Source: Bradyrhizobium sp. OK095 (lineage in GTDB: Bacteria; Pseudomonadota; Alphaproteobacteria; Rhizobiales; Xanthobacteraceae). From it: 64,000 nt of DNA. Of this stretch, positions 27,344 through 36,088 are shown in pieces; the stretch's first letter is position 1, and each line of letters starts with the position of its first letter. The position numbers and the translations under genes were made by a program. The stretch spans positions 62,001 to 126,000 of the forward strand of contig NZ_FOBX01000006.1 of NCBI RefSeq assembly GCF_900109945.1. Reading direction: 5' to 3'. A model generated the notes under the pieces. That model had not been told where the DNA came from, did not search any database, and saw only the letters and a list, made by a program, of their open reading frames with translations.

Positions 27344-28570
27344 GTGGGCCTCGTTCCGCGAGGAATTGGGCTGCGCGATCCCGATTTGCGGGATCGCCTC
27401 TTCGAATTGCTGGAGCACGATCCCTTGGCCTATTCGGCCGGATCGCGCTTCATCAAGCTGATCATCGGCGTCATCGTGCTCGACGTGGTCGCGATGATCC
27501 TCGCCTCGGTGCCGGAACTGGACGATCAGTACGGCGCGTTGTTCGCCGCGATGACCATCCTGTCCGTGATCGTGTTCGCGCTGGAATATGCTGCGCGTCT
27601 CTGGACTGTCGCGGGCCACACGCCGCGAAAGGGCTCCGCGCTCGCCGACCGGCTCGGCTATGCCTTCTCCGCACTGGGGATCATCGACCTCCTGGCCTTC
27701 CTGCCCGCGGCAATCGTGCTCGCCACCGGCCGCCATGCGACGCTGGCGGCGCTCGGCGTGCTGCCGTTCTTCAAGCTCATTCGTTATTCGCCGGCGATGC
27801 GCTCGCTGCTTGCCGTCGTGCATGCCGAGCGGCGGGCGCTGATCGGCTGTGTCGTCATCCTGACCGGCGCGGTCTTGACGTTCGCCTCGCTGCTCTACGC
27901 CATCGAGCGCGAGGTGCAGCCGGACAAGCTCGGCACCATTCCGCAGGCGATGTGGTGGGCGATCGTGACGCTCGGCACCGTCGGCTATGGCGACGTCGTG
28001 CCGGTGACGGCGCTCGGCAAGATCATCTCGGTTTTCACCATCATCGCGGGCTTCGCCATGATCGCGCTGCCGGTCGCGATCATCTCCACCGCGTTCGCGG
28101 ATGAATTGAAGCGCCGCGACTTCGTGGTGACCTGGGGCATGCTGGCGCGGGTGCCGCTGTTCTCGCATCTGTCAGCAGCCGAGATCGCCGATATCATGCG
28201 GCTGCTGCGGGCGCGCACCATCGAGCAGGGCGAGATTTTGGTCCGCCGCGGCGATGCGGCCTCGTCGATGTATTTCATCACCGCCGGCGAGGTCGAGATC
28301 GCGCTGCCGAGCCAGCAGGTGCGGCTCACCGACGGCACTTTCTTCGGCGAGATCGCGCTGCTGCACAAAACAAAACGCAGCGGCACGGTGACGGCGATGC
28401 GCAAGACGCGGCTGTTGCTGCTCGATGCCCACGACTTTCACGCCCTGATCGAACGCATGCCGACGCTCGCGGCGCATGTCCACGAAACCGCGAAAGCGCG
28501 GCTGGAGGAGACCGGCGATCTCGCCGCGGCGGAGCTGGCGCAGGCGGGGCGTGAGGGCACCGACCGCTGA
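27344..28570 (+). CDS. MloK1-like cyclic-nucleotide-gated potassium channel
   Basis: 408 residues from GTG 27344, only 4 bp after alaS. Six membrane helices lie between residues 35 and 250, with the potassium selectivity filter TLGTVGYGD (about residues 209-217). A cyclic-nucleotide-binding domain fills residues 265-385 (phosphate cassette region GTFFGEIALLHKTKRSGTVTA). The S4 helix has few charges and there is no long C-linker, as in MloK1 of Mesorhizobium. It is likely gated by cAMP. Family assignment is firm; the physiological role is unknown. Confidence 0.9.
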   Translation: MGLVPRGIGLRDPDLRDRLFELLEHDPLAYSAGSRFIKLIIGVIVLDVVAMILASVPELDDQYGALFAAMTILSVIVFALEYAARLWTVAGHTPRKGSALADRLGYAFSALGIIDLLAFLPAAIVLATGRHATLAALGVLPFFKLIRYSPAMRSLLAVVHAERRALIGCVVILTGAVLTFASLLYAIEREVQPDKLGTIPQAMWWAIVTLGTVGYGDVVPVTALGKIISVFTIIAGFAMIALPVAIISTAFADELKRRDFVVTWGMLARVPLFSHLSAAEIADIMRLLRARTIEQGEILVRRGDAASSMYFITAGEVEIALPSQQVRLTDGTFFGEIALLHKTKRSGTVTAMRKTRLLLLDAHDFHALIERMPTLAAHVHETAKARLEETGDLAAAELAQAGREGTDR

Positions 28571-28574
28571 GCGA

Positions 28575-29075
28575 TCAGCCTTTCTTCAGGAAAACATACT
28601 CGGCCGAATAGGGCGCGCTCTTGAACTCGCCGGCCTTGTCGCATGCGCCATCGAGCTTGCCGCCATGGGTGTTGATGCGCTGGACGGTGGTAGCAGGCGT
28701 CAGCACGCCGCTGCCGCGGCGGGAGGCGACCTCGAGCTTCAGCCAGGGGATATCGGCAGCGGTTGCGCCCGGCGCGTTGCCGATGGCCTTGCCGACCACT
28801 GCGCTGCCGTCGGCGAGCTCCCAGTTCGGGCCGGCATAGTGGCGCCCGACCGTCTTGCCCTCGGAGAGCAGCGTCGCGATCGGCTCGCGAAAAGCCCAGG
28901 CGAGCTTGCCGTCGGCAGCCGCCTTGCACTCATAGACCTGCGCGCCCTCGGCGTGGACGCTGAGGACGACGGTCTCGCCGAGGGCGGCGATGGCCTCGGG
29001 AAGCGGGTCCGCAGCCGCGGCCGGTCCGATCAGGGCTGCGAGCAGCAGGGCGGGGGCAGCAAGCTTAATGAACAT
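28575..29075 (-). CDS. DUF3455-family exported protein
   Basis: 166 residues with a signal peptide (MFIKLAAPALLLAALIGPAA, cleavage near residue 22). The mature domain has the DUF3455 pattern: GAQVYECKA, WAFREPIATLL, VGRHYAGPNWELADGSAVVGK and IQRINTHGG-like VQRINTHGGKLDGACDKAG. Two cysteines could pair. It is probably periplasmic; the family's function is unknown. It converges with the channel gene, 4 bp from its stop. Confidence 0.85.
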   Translation of the reverse strand: MFIKLAAPALLLAALIGPAAAADPLPEAIAALGETVVLSVHAEGAQVYECKAAADGKLAWAFREPIATLLSEGKTVGRHYAGPNWELADGSAVVGKAIGNAPGATAADIPWLKLEVASRRGSGVLTPATTVQRINTHGGKLDGACDKAGEFKSAPYSAEYVFLKKG

Positions 29076-29101
29076 GGTGGTCTCCGCGAAAAGGGTCTCT
29101 G

Positions 29102-29135
29102 AAAAACGAACGGGCCGCGCTTTGGCGCGGCCCGT
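29102..29135 (-). terminator. Rho-independent terminator of icd
   Basis: On the minus strand ACGGGCCGCGC pairs with GCGCGGCCCGT over a 4-nt loop and is followed by TCGTTTTTC. It starts 38 bp after the icd stop. Confidence 0.88.
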
Positions 29136-29173
29136 GATGATGTCCGACCCAGTCGGGCGAAATTGCGGACGGC

Positions 29174-30388
29174 TTACGCCGCCAACGCCTTCGTGAGATT
29201 CTCGGAGACCTTGTCGAGGAAGCCGGTGGTCGAGAGCCAGCGCTGGTCGGCGCCGACCAGCAGCGCGAGGTCCTTGGTCATGTAGCCTTCCTCGACGGTG
29301 TCGACGCAGACCTTCTCCAGGGTGTTCGCGAACTTGGCGAGCTCGGCATTGTTGTCGAGCTTGGCGCGGTGCGACAGGCCGCGGGTCCAGGCGAAGATCG
29401 ACGCGATCGAGTTGGTCGAGGTCTCCTTGCCCTTCTGGTGCTCGCGGTAATGGCGGGTCACGGTGCCGTGGGCGGCTTCGGCTTCCACGGTCTTGCCGTC
29501 GGGGGTCAGCAGCACCGAGGTCATCAGGCCGAGCGAGCCGTAGCCCTGCGCGACCGTGTCGGACTGCACGTCGCCGTCGTAGTTCTTGCAGGCCCAGACG
29601 TAGCCGCCGGACCATTTCAGCGCCGAGGCCACCATGTCGTCGATCAGGCGATGCTCGTAGGTCAGGCCCTTGGCGTCGAAGTCCTTCTTGAACTCGCGCT
29701 CGTAGACGTCCTGGAAGATATCCTTGAAGCGGCCGTCATAGACCTTGAGGATGGTGTTCTTGGTCGAGAGATAGACCGGATAGCCGCGCAACAGGCCGTA
29801 GTTCAGCGAGGCGCGGGCGAAGTCGATGATGGAATCGTCGAGATTGTACATTCCCATCGCGACGCCGGCATCGGGGGCCTTGAACACTTCCTTTTCGATG
29901 ACGGTGCCGTCCTCGCCGACGAACTTCATCGACAGGGTGCCCTTGCCCGGGAACTTGAAATCGGTGGCGCGGTACTGGTCGCCATAGGCGTGGCGGCCGA
30001 TGATGATCGGCTTGGTCCAGCCGGGAACCAGGCGCGGCACGTTCTTGCAGATGATCGGCTCGCGGAAGATGCAGCCGCCGAGGATGTTGCGGATGGTGCC
30101 GTTCGGCGACTTCCACATCTGCTTGAGGTTGAACTCCTTCACCCGGGCTTCGTCCGGGGTGATGGTGGCGCACTTGACGCCGACGCCGACCTTCTTGATC
30201 GCTTCGGCGGCGTCGATCGTCACCTGATCGTTGGTTTGGTCGCGGTATTCCATGCCCAGGTCGAAATAGAGCAGCTCGACATCGAGGTAGGGGTTGATCA
30301 GCTTGTCCTTGATGTACTGCCAGATGATCCGGGTCATCTCGTCGCCATCGAGTTCGACGACGGGTTGGGACACCTTGATTTTTGCCAT
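29174..30388 (-). CDS. icd: NADP-dependent isocitrate dehydrogenase
   Basis: 404 residues, the eukaryote-like (type II) monomer size used by alphaproteobacteria. It oxidises isocitrate to 2-oxoglutarate in the TCA cycle. Visible motifs: [13 protein letters not shown] at the N-terminus, [13 protein letters not shown] for substrate binding, [20 protein letters not shown] with the metal-binding aspartates, and [11 protein letters not shown] before the cofactor loop. It is monocistronic with a strong terminator. Confidence 0.97.
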   Translation of the reverse strand: MAKIKVSQPVVELDGDEMTRIIWQYIKDKLINPYLDVELLYFDLGMEYRDQTNDQVTIDAAEAIKKVGVGVKCATITPDEARVKEFNLKQMWKSPNGTIRNILGGCIFREPIICKNVPRLVPGWTKPIIIGRHAYGDQYRATDFKFPGKGTLSMKFVGEDGTVIEKEVFKAPDAGVAMGMYNLDDSIIDFARASLNYGLLRGYPVYLSTKNTILKVYDGRFKDIFQDVYEREFKKDFDAKGLTYEHRLIDDMVASALKWSGGYVWACKNYDGDVQSDTVAQGYGSLGLMTSVLLTPDGKTVEAEAAHGTVTRHYREHQKGKETSTNSIASIFAWTRGLSHRAKLDNNAELAKFANTLEKVCVDTVEEGYMTKDLALLVGADQRWLSTTGFLDKVSENLTKALAA

Positions 30389-30764
30389 GGTCGGAGAAGC
30401 CTCTTGGGAACGGCGCCCGGGGGCGCAAACGGGAATATAAGCGGCGTCATAGCACCTGATAGCAGCGGGCGAAAGCCAAGTGATTATGCACTTTTAGCTC
30501 ATCCAGCTTCCGTAGATGAGGGGCCGGCTGGCGCCTAACCGCAGGGGCGGGGGTTGAAGTTTCAGGCGAGATTCAAAAGTCGAATCCAACCCGTTATTTC
30601 CCTTGAGAATTTTGTCAGGACAGGCAAACGACAGGTGAACGGCCGGCCGGCCCCAAGATCGGGGCAAGACTGAGCCAAGGCCGGCTTTGAATCAATTCCT
30701 GAAGAGCGCCTTGCTTAGCAGTGTCTTGGCAAGGCCTTGAGAACCAGTGTGAAAGCGAAACGAG
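30389..30764. other. Divergent promoter region, icd and trmJ-like gene
   Basis: 376 bp without a supported gene. It holds the promoters of icd (left) and the methyltransferase gene (right). A CCGGCCGGCCGG palindrome (near 30639) is visible; no operator could be assigned. Confidence 0.5.
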
Positions 30765-31964
30765 ATGTCGGGGACTGACAAGAGCAAGGCGGGCCTTTCC
30801 CTCGACGGTCCCATCGTGATCCTGGTCGAGCCGCAGCTCGGCGAGAACATCGGCATGGCCGCACGCGCCATGGGCAATTTTGCGCTCGGCGCCTTGCGCA
30901 TCGTCAACCCCCGCGACGGCTGGCCCAACGTCGCGGCCCAGCGGGCTGCCGCCGGTGCCGACCACATTCTGGAAAAGGTCGAATTGTTCGCCACGGTCGG
31001 CGAGGCCGTCGCCGATCTCGATTTGCTGTTCGCCACCAGCGCCCGGCCGCATGACCAGGCCAAGCCGGTGGTCGGGCCGGAAGCCGCCGCGGCCGAGATC
31101 GCGGGGCACGTCGCCACGGGCGGCAAGGCCGGTATCCTGTTCGGCCGGGAACGCTGGGGCCTGACCAATGAGGAGGTCGGCCTCGCCAACCGCATCATCA
31201 CCTTCCCGGTCAATCCGGGCTTTGCCTCGCTCAACCTCGCCCAGGCCGTACTGCTGGTCGGCTACGAATGGTTCAAGCGGGCGACGGCAGGCGAGCTGCC
31301 GCACAGCATGCCGGAGCGTTCCGAGCGCGCCTCGCAGCACCAGATGCAGGCCTTCTTCGACAACCTCATCCGCGAGCTCGACAGGGTTGAATTCCTGCGC
31401 CCGGCCGAGAAGCGCGACACCATGCTGGTCAACCTGCGCAACATTTTTAGCCGGATGGAGCCGACCAAGCAGGACATGCACACCCTGCACGGCGTGGTGA
31501 TGGCGATCGCCGAGGGACGCAAGGGCCCGGCCAAGGGCGGCGTGCTCGACGGCGAACAGGCCACGCGCCTGCGCGCGCTGCTCGCCGAACACGGGCAGGG
31601 CGGCGGCGTGCCCGACAGCGGCTCGACGGTGCGCGGCCTCGCCCGCTTGCTCCGCCGCAACCCGACCGACGCCGAGCGCCTGCTCTGGCAGGCCCTGACC
31701 CGCGACCGCCGTTTTGCTGGAGGGTTCAAGCGCCAGACCCCGGTCGGCCGACACATCCCCGACTTCGTCTCGTTCCCGCACCGGATCGCGATCGAGCTGG
31801 TCAACCCGGCCGAGGGCGAGATGATTGCGGCGGATCGCGCGTCGCGGCGGAGCTGGCTCGAGGCGCGGGATTATCGGGTGATCGAGATGCGGGCTGCGGA
31901 TGTGGAACGGGATATCGAGGCGGAGCTGGTGCGGTTGCAGGGGATGGTGGAGCAAGGCGCGTAG
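30765..31964 (+). CDS. TrmJ-like RNA 2'-O-methyltransferase fused to a DUF559 domain
   Basis: 399 residues. Residues 15-170 are a SpoU/SPOUT methyltransferase with TrmJ features: VEPQLGENIGMAARAMGNF, the cofactor-knot motif ILFGRERWGLTNEEV and NPGFASLNLAQAV. A helical extension to about 250 is normal for TrmJ (tRNA Nm32). Residues about 285-395 form a DUF559 (Vsr/PD-(D/E)xK-like) domain: LARLLRRNPTDAERLLWQAL, FKRQTPVGRHIPDFV, IAIELVNPAEGE. The usual E-x-DG of DUF559 is changed to ELVNPAEG, so nuclease activity is doubtful. No frameshift or start signal separates the two parts. Confidence 0.85.
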   Translation: MSGTDKSKAGLSLDGPIVILVEPQLGENIGMAARAMGNFALGALRIVNPRDGWPNVAAQRAAAGADHILEKVELFATVGEAVADLDLLFATSARPHDQAKPVVGPEAAAAEIAGHVATGGKAGILFGRERWGLTNEEVGLANRIITFPVNPGFASLNLAQAVLLVGYEWFKRATAGELPHSMPERSERASQHQMQAFFDNLIRELDRVEFLRPAEKRDTMLVNLRNIFSRMEPTKQDMHTLHGVVMAIAEGRKGPAKGGVLDGEQATRLRALLAEHGQGGGVPDSGSTVRGLARLLRRNPTDAERLLWQALTRDRRFAGGFKRQTPVGRHIPDFVSFPHRIAIELVNPAEGEMIAADRASRRSWLEARDYRVIEMRAADVERDIEAELVRLQGMVEQGA

Positions 31965-32054
31965 GTCGCGTTTGTGATTGTCCGCCGGCAACCAAGGGCT
32001 GTGCAGATGCGCAATCGGTTGCTATGAAGTCCCCGGAATTGAAATGGGGACTGC

Positions 32055-33737
32055 ATGTTTGGAATGACGGGCCGCGCACTCATTTGCGCGGCAGCAGGCA
32101 CCGGCGTTTTGGCGCTGACGGCCTTGCTCGAAATATCAGGCGCCCGCGCGGAAATGCCCTTGACCTCCAAGTGCAACGCGGTCGGGAATTTCAGTGTCGA
32201 TGACCGCATCGCGGGTTGCGGCGCCATCATTCAGGCGACGACGGGCATGCAGCAAGGCGTAATCATGGCGCACTTCCGCCGTGCCATGTTCTACCGCCAG
32301 AAGGGTGAACTCGACCTTGCGATTGCGGACTACAATCAGATTATCGAGCGCGACCCAAGTAATCTGAACGCCCGCATCGCGAGGGCTTCTGCGTTCATTC
32401 AAAAGCGAGAGCCCGCGGCCGCGCTGCCTGACTATACCCAGGTGATCGAGCTCGATCCGAAGAATACCTACGCATATATCGGACGTGCTCACGTCTATTC
32501 GGCGAGACGTGACTTCGTCCGTGCCATCGCCGATTACGACCAGGCCCTCCTGATCCACCCTGACAATGTCATCGCGCATGTCGAGCGAGGCCTTACTTAC
32601 ATCCGCAAGGGAGATCTCGATCGGGCCATGGCCGACTGCGATCGTGCGGTCGAGATCGGCCCGCAAACCGGCGGCGGCCAATTGTGCCGCGGCCGGGTCT
32701 ACTTCGCCATGGGTAACCGAGCGCTGGCGTTGGCCGCACTCGACCAGACCATCCAGATCAAACCCAAAGGCGAAAACTTCTACTACTTCCGCGCCGACTC
32801 TTTCCAGCAACTGGGTGAGTTCGGCCGCGCTATCGCCGATTACGATCGAGTTATCGAGCTGAATCCACGAAGTCGAAATGCCTATGCCTGCCGCGGCGTC
32901 GCCTATGCTCGAAAAGGCGACTATGATCGCGCCATTGCCGATTACAACCAAGCGATCCAGCTGGCACATCAGGATCAAGGCAACCGCGGCGATCGGCAGA
33001 CTCAGGTTCAAGGTCAGGACGGTGACCCCGTTCCCGCGTCCGACGCGACTGAATCAATCGTACTCGCTTCAGGGGAGGAACCCTTGCTCCGCGCTCGGGG
33101 AGCGGCCTACCAATGGAAAGGGGAGCTCGACCGCGCTATCGCAGACTATGATGAGGCGATCCGCCTCAATCCCAAGGACAAGGATGCCTTCGGGCTCCGC
33201 GCCAATGCGTACAAGGCCAAGGGAGACTTCGGCCGCTCGCTTGCAGACTACGATCACCTCGTGCAGCTTGATCCCAAGGATGCGCGCGCGTACTTTCATC
33301 GTGCGAGGGTCTATTGGCAGAGTGGTGCGTTCGGCAAGTCGTTGACCGAGCTGGACCATGCGATCCAGCTTGATCCAAAGAGTCCCTATCCGGTCTTATG
33401 GCGAGAAATTGTCGCAAAGCGCAGTGATGAGCCGAGCCGGCTGAGCGAGGCGGCCAAGCAGTTGGACGCGACGAAATGGCCCGCGCCGATCGTCAATCTC
33501 TTTCTCGGTACGACGACGCCTGAGCAGGTGCTCAGCGCTGCCGCGGACCCCGACCCGGCGAAGCAAAAGGGGCAGGTCTGCGAGGCGAATTTCTATATCG
33601 GTGAGCGCGCCCTGCAGAACGGTTCCAGGGACGAGGCGATGAAGCAGTTCGACCAAGCTGCAGCCGATTGCCCGAAGACGTTTATCGAGAAGCCGGCTGC
33701 CGACGTTGAGCTTGGCGCACTGCGAGCGAGCCGCTGA
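32055..33737 (+). CDS. Exported TPR-repeat protein
   Basis: 560 residues with an N-terminal signal sequence (to about residue 32, GARA). Roughly ten tetratricopeptide repeats follow, each carrying the sequence style GELDLAIADYNQIIERDPSN. A non-TPR insertion with glutamine-rich sequence (QDQGNRGDRQTQVQGQDGD) lies about residues 310-330. The last 120 residues form a separate helical end (TTTPEQVLSAAADPDPAKQKG, two cysteines). It probably scaffolds periplasmic or envelope complexes. Family only; no partner known. Confidence 0.85.
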   Translation: MFGMTGRALICAAAGTGVLALTALLEISGARAEMPLTSKCNAVGNFSVDDRIAGCGAIIQATTGMQQGVIMAHFRRAMFYRQKGELDLAIADYNQIIERDPSNLNARIARASAFIQKREPAAALPDYTQVIELDPKNTYAYIGRAHVYSARRDFVRAIADYDQALLIHPDNVIAHVERGLTYIRKGDLDRAMADCDRAVEIGPQTGGGQLCRGRVYFAMGNRALALAALDQTIQIKPKGENFYYFRADSFQQLGEFGRAIADYDRVIELNPRSRNAYACRGVAYARKGDYDRAIADYNQAIQLAHQDQGNRGDRQTQVQGQDGDPVPASDATESIVLASGEEPLLRARGAAYQWKGELDRAIADYDEAIRLNPKDKDAFGLRANAYKAKGDFGRSLADYDHLVQLDPKDARAYFHRARVYWQSGAFGKSLTELDHAIQLDPKSPYPVLWREIVAKRSDEPSRLSEAAKQLDATKWPAPIVNLFLGTTTPEQVLSAAADPDPAKQKGQVCEANFYIGERALQNGSRDEAMKQFDQAAADCPKTFIEKPAADVELGALRASR

Positions 33738-33760
33738 TCTCGATCAGACGCGCGTAGCGC

Positions 33761-33802
33761 CGTGCCCACCAATTTTTGTCTCCGAGCGCGACGGTGGGCA
33801 CG
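33761..33802. repeat. Palindromic repeat hairpin
   Basis: CGTGCCCACC (33761-33770) and GGTGGGCACG (33793-33802) are perfect inverted repeats around a 22-nt loop with TTTTT. It lies 23 bp after the TPR gene and may terminate it. Confidence 0.65.
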
Positions 33803-33901
33803 CTTCCGCCTTTGCTCTTCAAGCTACGGCGGACAAGTCGCATCCCACGAAAATGGCGCGAAATCAGGGGGGATCTGTTTCGCCACGCCGCGGAGAACTG
33901 G

Positions 33902-34192
33902 ATGAGCTATGCGTCAAGGGTCGTTCTTCGTCTGCCGCTATCGAGCGAAGGTCTGTTGGCTGCCTTTGTCGAGCAGTGCCTTCGTGATCGCGTTGCTCTC
34001 ATTGCAGTCGTTGGAGAAGGCGCCGCACGGATAGAGGACATCATCGACGAACTCGTCGTAGGCGACGGGATGGATGACACACGCTTTGTCGTGACCACCT
34101 CGCACTCGAACGAGACGATGGAAGAGGTTTTGGAGTTTGCCGGTTTGTGGAACGACGAGCGAAATCAGCCCGTCCAGATCGTATCTCTATAG
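33902..34192 (+). CDS. Small conserved protein of unknown function
   Basis: 96 residues, MSYASRVVLRLPLSSEGLLA, with VALIAVVGEGAARIEDIIDE and the acidic LVVGDGMDDTRFVVTTSH. The pattern matches a small cytoplasmic protein often seen in Bradyrhizobium. The ATG at 33902 follows GGAG by 6 nt; longer upstream frames run into the repeat. The function is unknown. Confidence 0.68.
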   Translation: MSYASRVVLRLPLSSEGLLAAFVEQCLRDRVALIAVVGEGAARIEDIIDELVVGDGMDDTRFVVTTSHSNETMEEVLEFAGLWNDERNQPVQIVSL

Positions 34193-34205
34193 CGCTGAGT
34201 GAGCC

Positions 34206-34326
34206 ATGCGGCTGCGCGAAGCGCGGTCCGCGAGGCGTAACCCACCTCTTCTCGTGCGGCGACCAAAGTGGTGGATTACGCTAGCGGACTGCGCTGCGCG
34301 CAGCCGCGAGCTAATCCACCCTACGA
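34206..34326. repeat. Dispersed palindromic repeat (GTGGGTTA family), diverged copy
   Basis: It shares GCGTAACCCACC, GTGGTGGATTACGC and GAGCTAATCCACCCTACGAA with the repeat at 19530-19643. Its right end supplies the stop codon (TAG, complement of 34321-34323) of the neighbouring minus-strand gene. Confidence 0.72.
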
Positions 34327-35076
34327 ACCGCGGCCGAGCTGCACGTCGCGCTCGACCGCAATCCATGTCGCCCTCGCAACGGCCAGCAATTTCCCGGCTT
34401 CGTCATGCGCGGCGGCCTCGGCGGTGCGTTTGCGGCCGTCGCGGCCGGTTGGCCAGGCCGTGATGACGCAGCGGTCGCCGGGGCGCGGGCGGGCTTCGAT
34501 CCGGGCCGACATCCGTCCGAGCAGGAGCGGGGCCTTGTCGAAGCTGTCGCTCTCCTGATTGTAGTTGCAGGCATAGCCGGTCGGGCAGTCGAGCGCGGAC
34601 CAGAGAAATTCATCGGCGACCAAGCCGTCCTCGGCGGCCAGAGTCGGGTCCGGCGTCCAGCTCGCTGCGAGAACGGCGTTTTGCGAATGACGTCCGAGCT
34701 GTCCAGCAAAGATGCGCAGGCCGTCGCCTTTCGCTCTCGCGGGGCCACAGACAAAGCACGTCGGCAGCGGGTGCTCGTGCGGCTTGACCGGCGTCAGCAA
34801 TTCGGCGGCGCAGGCTTCCTCGAAACTGGCGGTCTCTAGTCGCGCGAGCTCGACGCTCGTCGCGCGCGCGGTCGCGACAACCGATGCACCATCGCGAAGC
34901 TCCCACGTTCCGTCGGCGGTCGCGGCGGCATCGAGCGGCTTGTCGAGAGGGGGTGGCGCGCGCAGCGTCACCTCCGCAGCCCCGGGAATGTGGCGGGCGA
35001 GCCGGCCGCAGACATAGCCGCCATTGCCGGAGTTCGGAGGGCCGCAATAGCGCTTATCGATGATGATCTGATTCAA
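34321..35076 (-). CDS. Hotdog-like (thioesterase-superfamily) protein with a CFVCGP motif
   Basis: 251 residues from a TTG at 35076, chosen because a GGAGAGGAAG site lies just upstream and no ATG is well placed. The start reads IDKRYCGPPNSGNGGYVCGRL and the middle PTCFVCGPARAKGDGLRIFAG, both marks of a two-hotdog family of unknown substrate. Four cysteines in CGPP and CFVCGP patterns are striking. It lies 34 bp after the quinone oxidoreductase gene and is the last member of the MddA operon. Its stop falls inside the palindromic repeat. Confidence 0.7.
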   Translation of the reverse strand: MNQIIIDKRYCGPPNSGNGGYVCGRLARHIPGAAEVTLRAPPPLDKPLDAAATADGTWELRDGASVVATARATSVELARLETASFEEACAAELLTPVKPHEHPLPTCFVCGPARAKGDGLRIFAGQLGRHSQNAVLAASWTPDPTLAAEDGLVADEFLWSALDCPTGYACNYNQESDSFDKAPLLLGRMSARIEARPRPGDRCVITAWPTGRDGRKRTAEAAAHDEAGKLLAVARATWIAVERDVQLGRGS

Positions 35077-35110
35077 CGGTTGCTTCCTCTCCTGCCGCTC
35101 CCCGTGCACT

Positions 35111-36088
35111 TTATCGGATCTTGAGGACAATTCTTCCTTGAACCGTGCGGTTGGCCACGGCGCGCATGGCGTCCCCGACCTCCTCCAAAGGGAGGACGCT
35201 ATCGATATGCGGACGGATTTGTCCGCCGGCCAGCAACTGCATCAAATTGTCATTTCCCCGCGCGGCCTCTTCCGGGAACTTCTCCGCCCAGGCGCCGGCG
35301 AAGACACCCAGGATGGAATAGTTCTTCAGGAGCGGCAGGTTCATCGGGATCTGCGGAATCTCGCCGCTGGTGAAGCCGATCGGCATCAGCCGTCCGCCCC
35401 ACTTCATCAGCCGTGCCATCTGCTCGAAGATCGCGCCGCCGACATTGTCGAAGCCGATATCGATGCCGTCTCCAGAGGTGATCGACTTGATCCGGTCGCG
35501 CAGATCTTCGCTGCGATAGTTGACGACATCGCCGGCGCCGTAATCGCGCACCAGCGCAGCCTTGTCGCCGGAGCCGACACCGGCGACGACGCGCAGGCCG
35601 AGATGGCGGCCGAGGTCGACGGCGGCAAGGCCAACCCCGCCGGCTGCCCCCGTGATGAAAACGGTTTCGCCACGCTGCGCCCGGGCTCGCTCGACCAGCG
35701 CATAATAGGCGGTGCCGTAATTGTGCAGCACCGTCGCCGCGGCCTCGAACGCGACGCCGTCAGGCAGACGCACGCTCTTCGATTCCTTCGCTGTCATCCG
35801 TTCGGCGTAGCCGCCGGTCCAGCTGCTGCACGCCACGCGATCGCCGGGCCGAAATTTCGTGACCTTGTCGCCGACAGAGGCGACGACACCGGATGCTTCC
35901 GTGCCGGGCACGAAGGGCGTCGGTGGTCGCATCTGGTAGAGGCCGGAGACCACCAACTGGTCCATGAAGCTCACGGAGGCCGCATGGACGTCGATGAGGA
36001 TCTCGTCGCCGGCCGGTTTTGGCTCGGCGATCTCACTGAGGCGCAGATCTTTCGGCCCGGTGAACGAACTGCATAGAACGGCTCTCAT
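35111..36088 (-). CDS. NADPH:quinone oxidoreductase family protein (MDR superfamily)
   Basis: 325 residues without the structural-zinc cysteine lobe, as in QOR-type enzymes. The N-terminal GroES fold contains PGTEASGVVASVGDKVTKFRPGDRV. The Rossmann motif is VFITGAAGGVGLAAVDLGR (about residues 140-160). It probably reduces a quinone or an alpha,beta-unsaturated carbonyl with NADPH. Its ATG overlaps the LuxR stop by 4 bp, so the two are translationally coupled. Confidence 0.88.
   Translation of the reverse strand: MRAVLCSSFTGPKDLRLSEIAEPKPAGDEILIDVHAASVSFMDQLVVSGLYQMRPPTPFVPGTEASGVVASVGDKVTKFRPGDRVACSSWTGGYAERMTAKESKSVRLPDGVAFEAAATVLHNYGTAYYALVERARAQRGETVFITGAAGGVGLAAVDLGRHLGLRVVAGVGSGDKAALVRDYGAGDVVNYRSEDLRDRIKSITSGDGIDIGFDNVGGAIFEQMARLMKWGGRLMPIGFTSGEIPQIPMNLPLLKNYSILGVFAGAWAEKFPEEAARGNDNLMQLLAGGQIRPHIDSVLPLEEVGDAMRAVANRTVQGRIVLKIR

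Noticed and set aside
30615..31991. A 458-codon minus-strand frame opposite the methyltransferase fusion
   Set aside because: No domain, and the opposite strand encodes a clear TrmJ-DUF559 protein.
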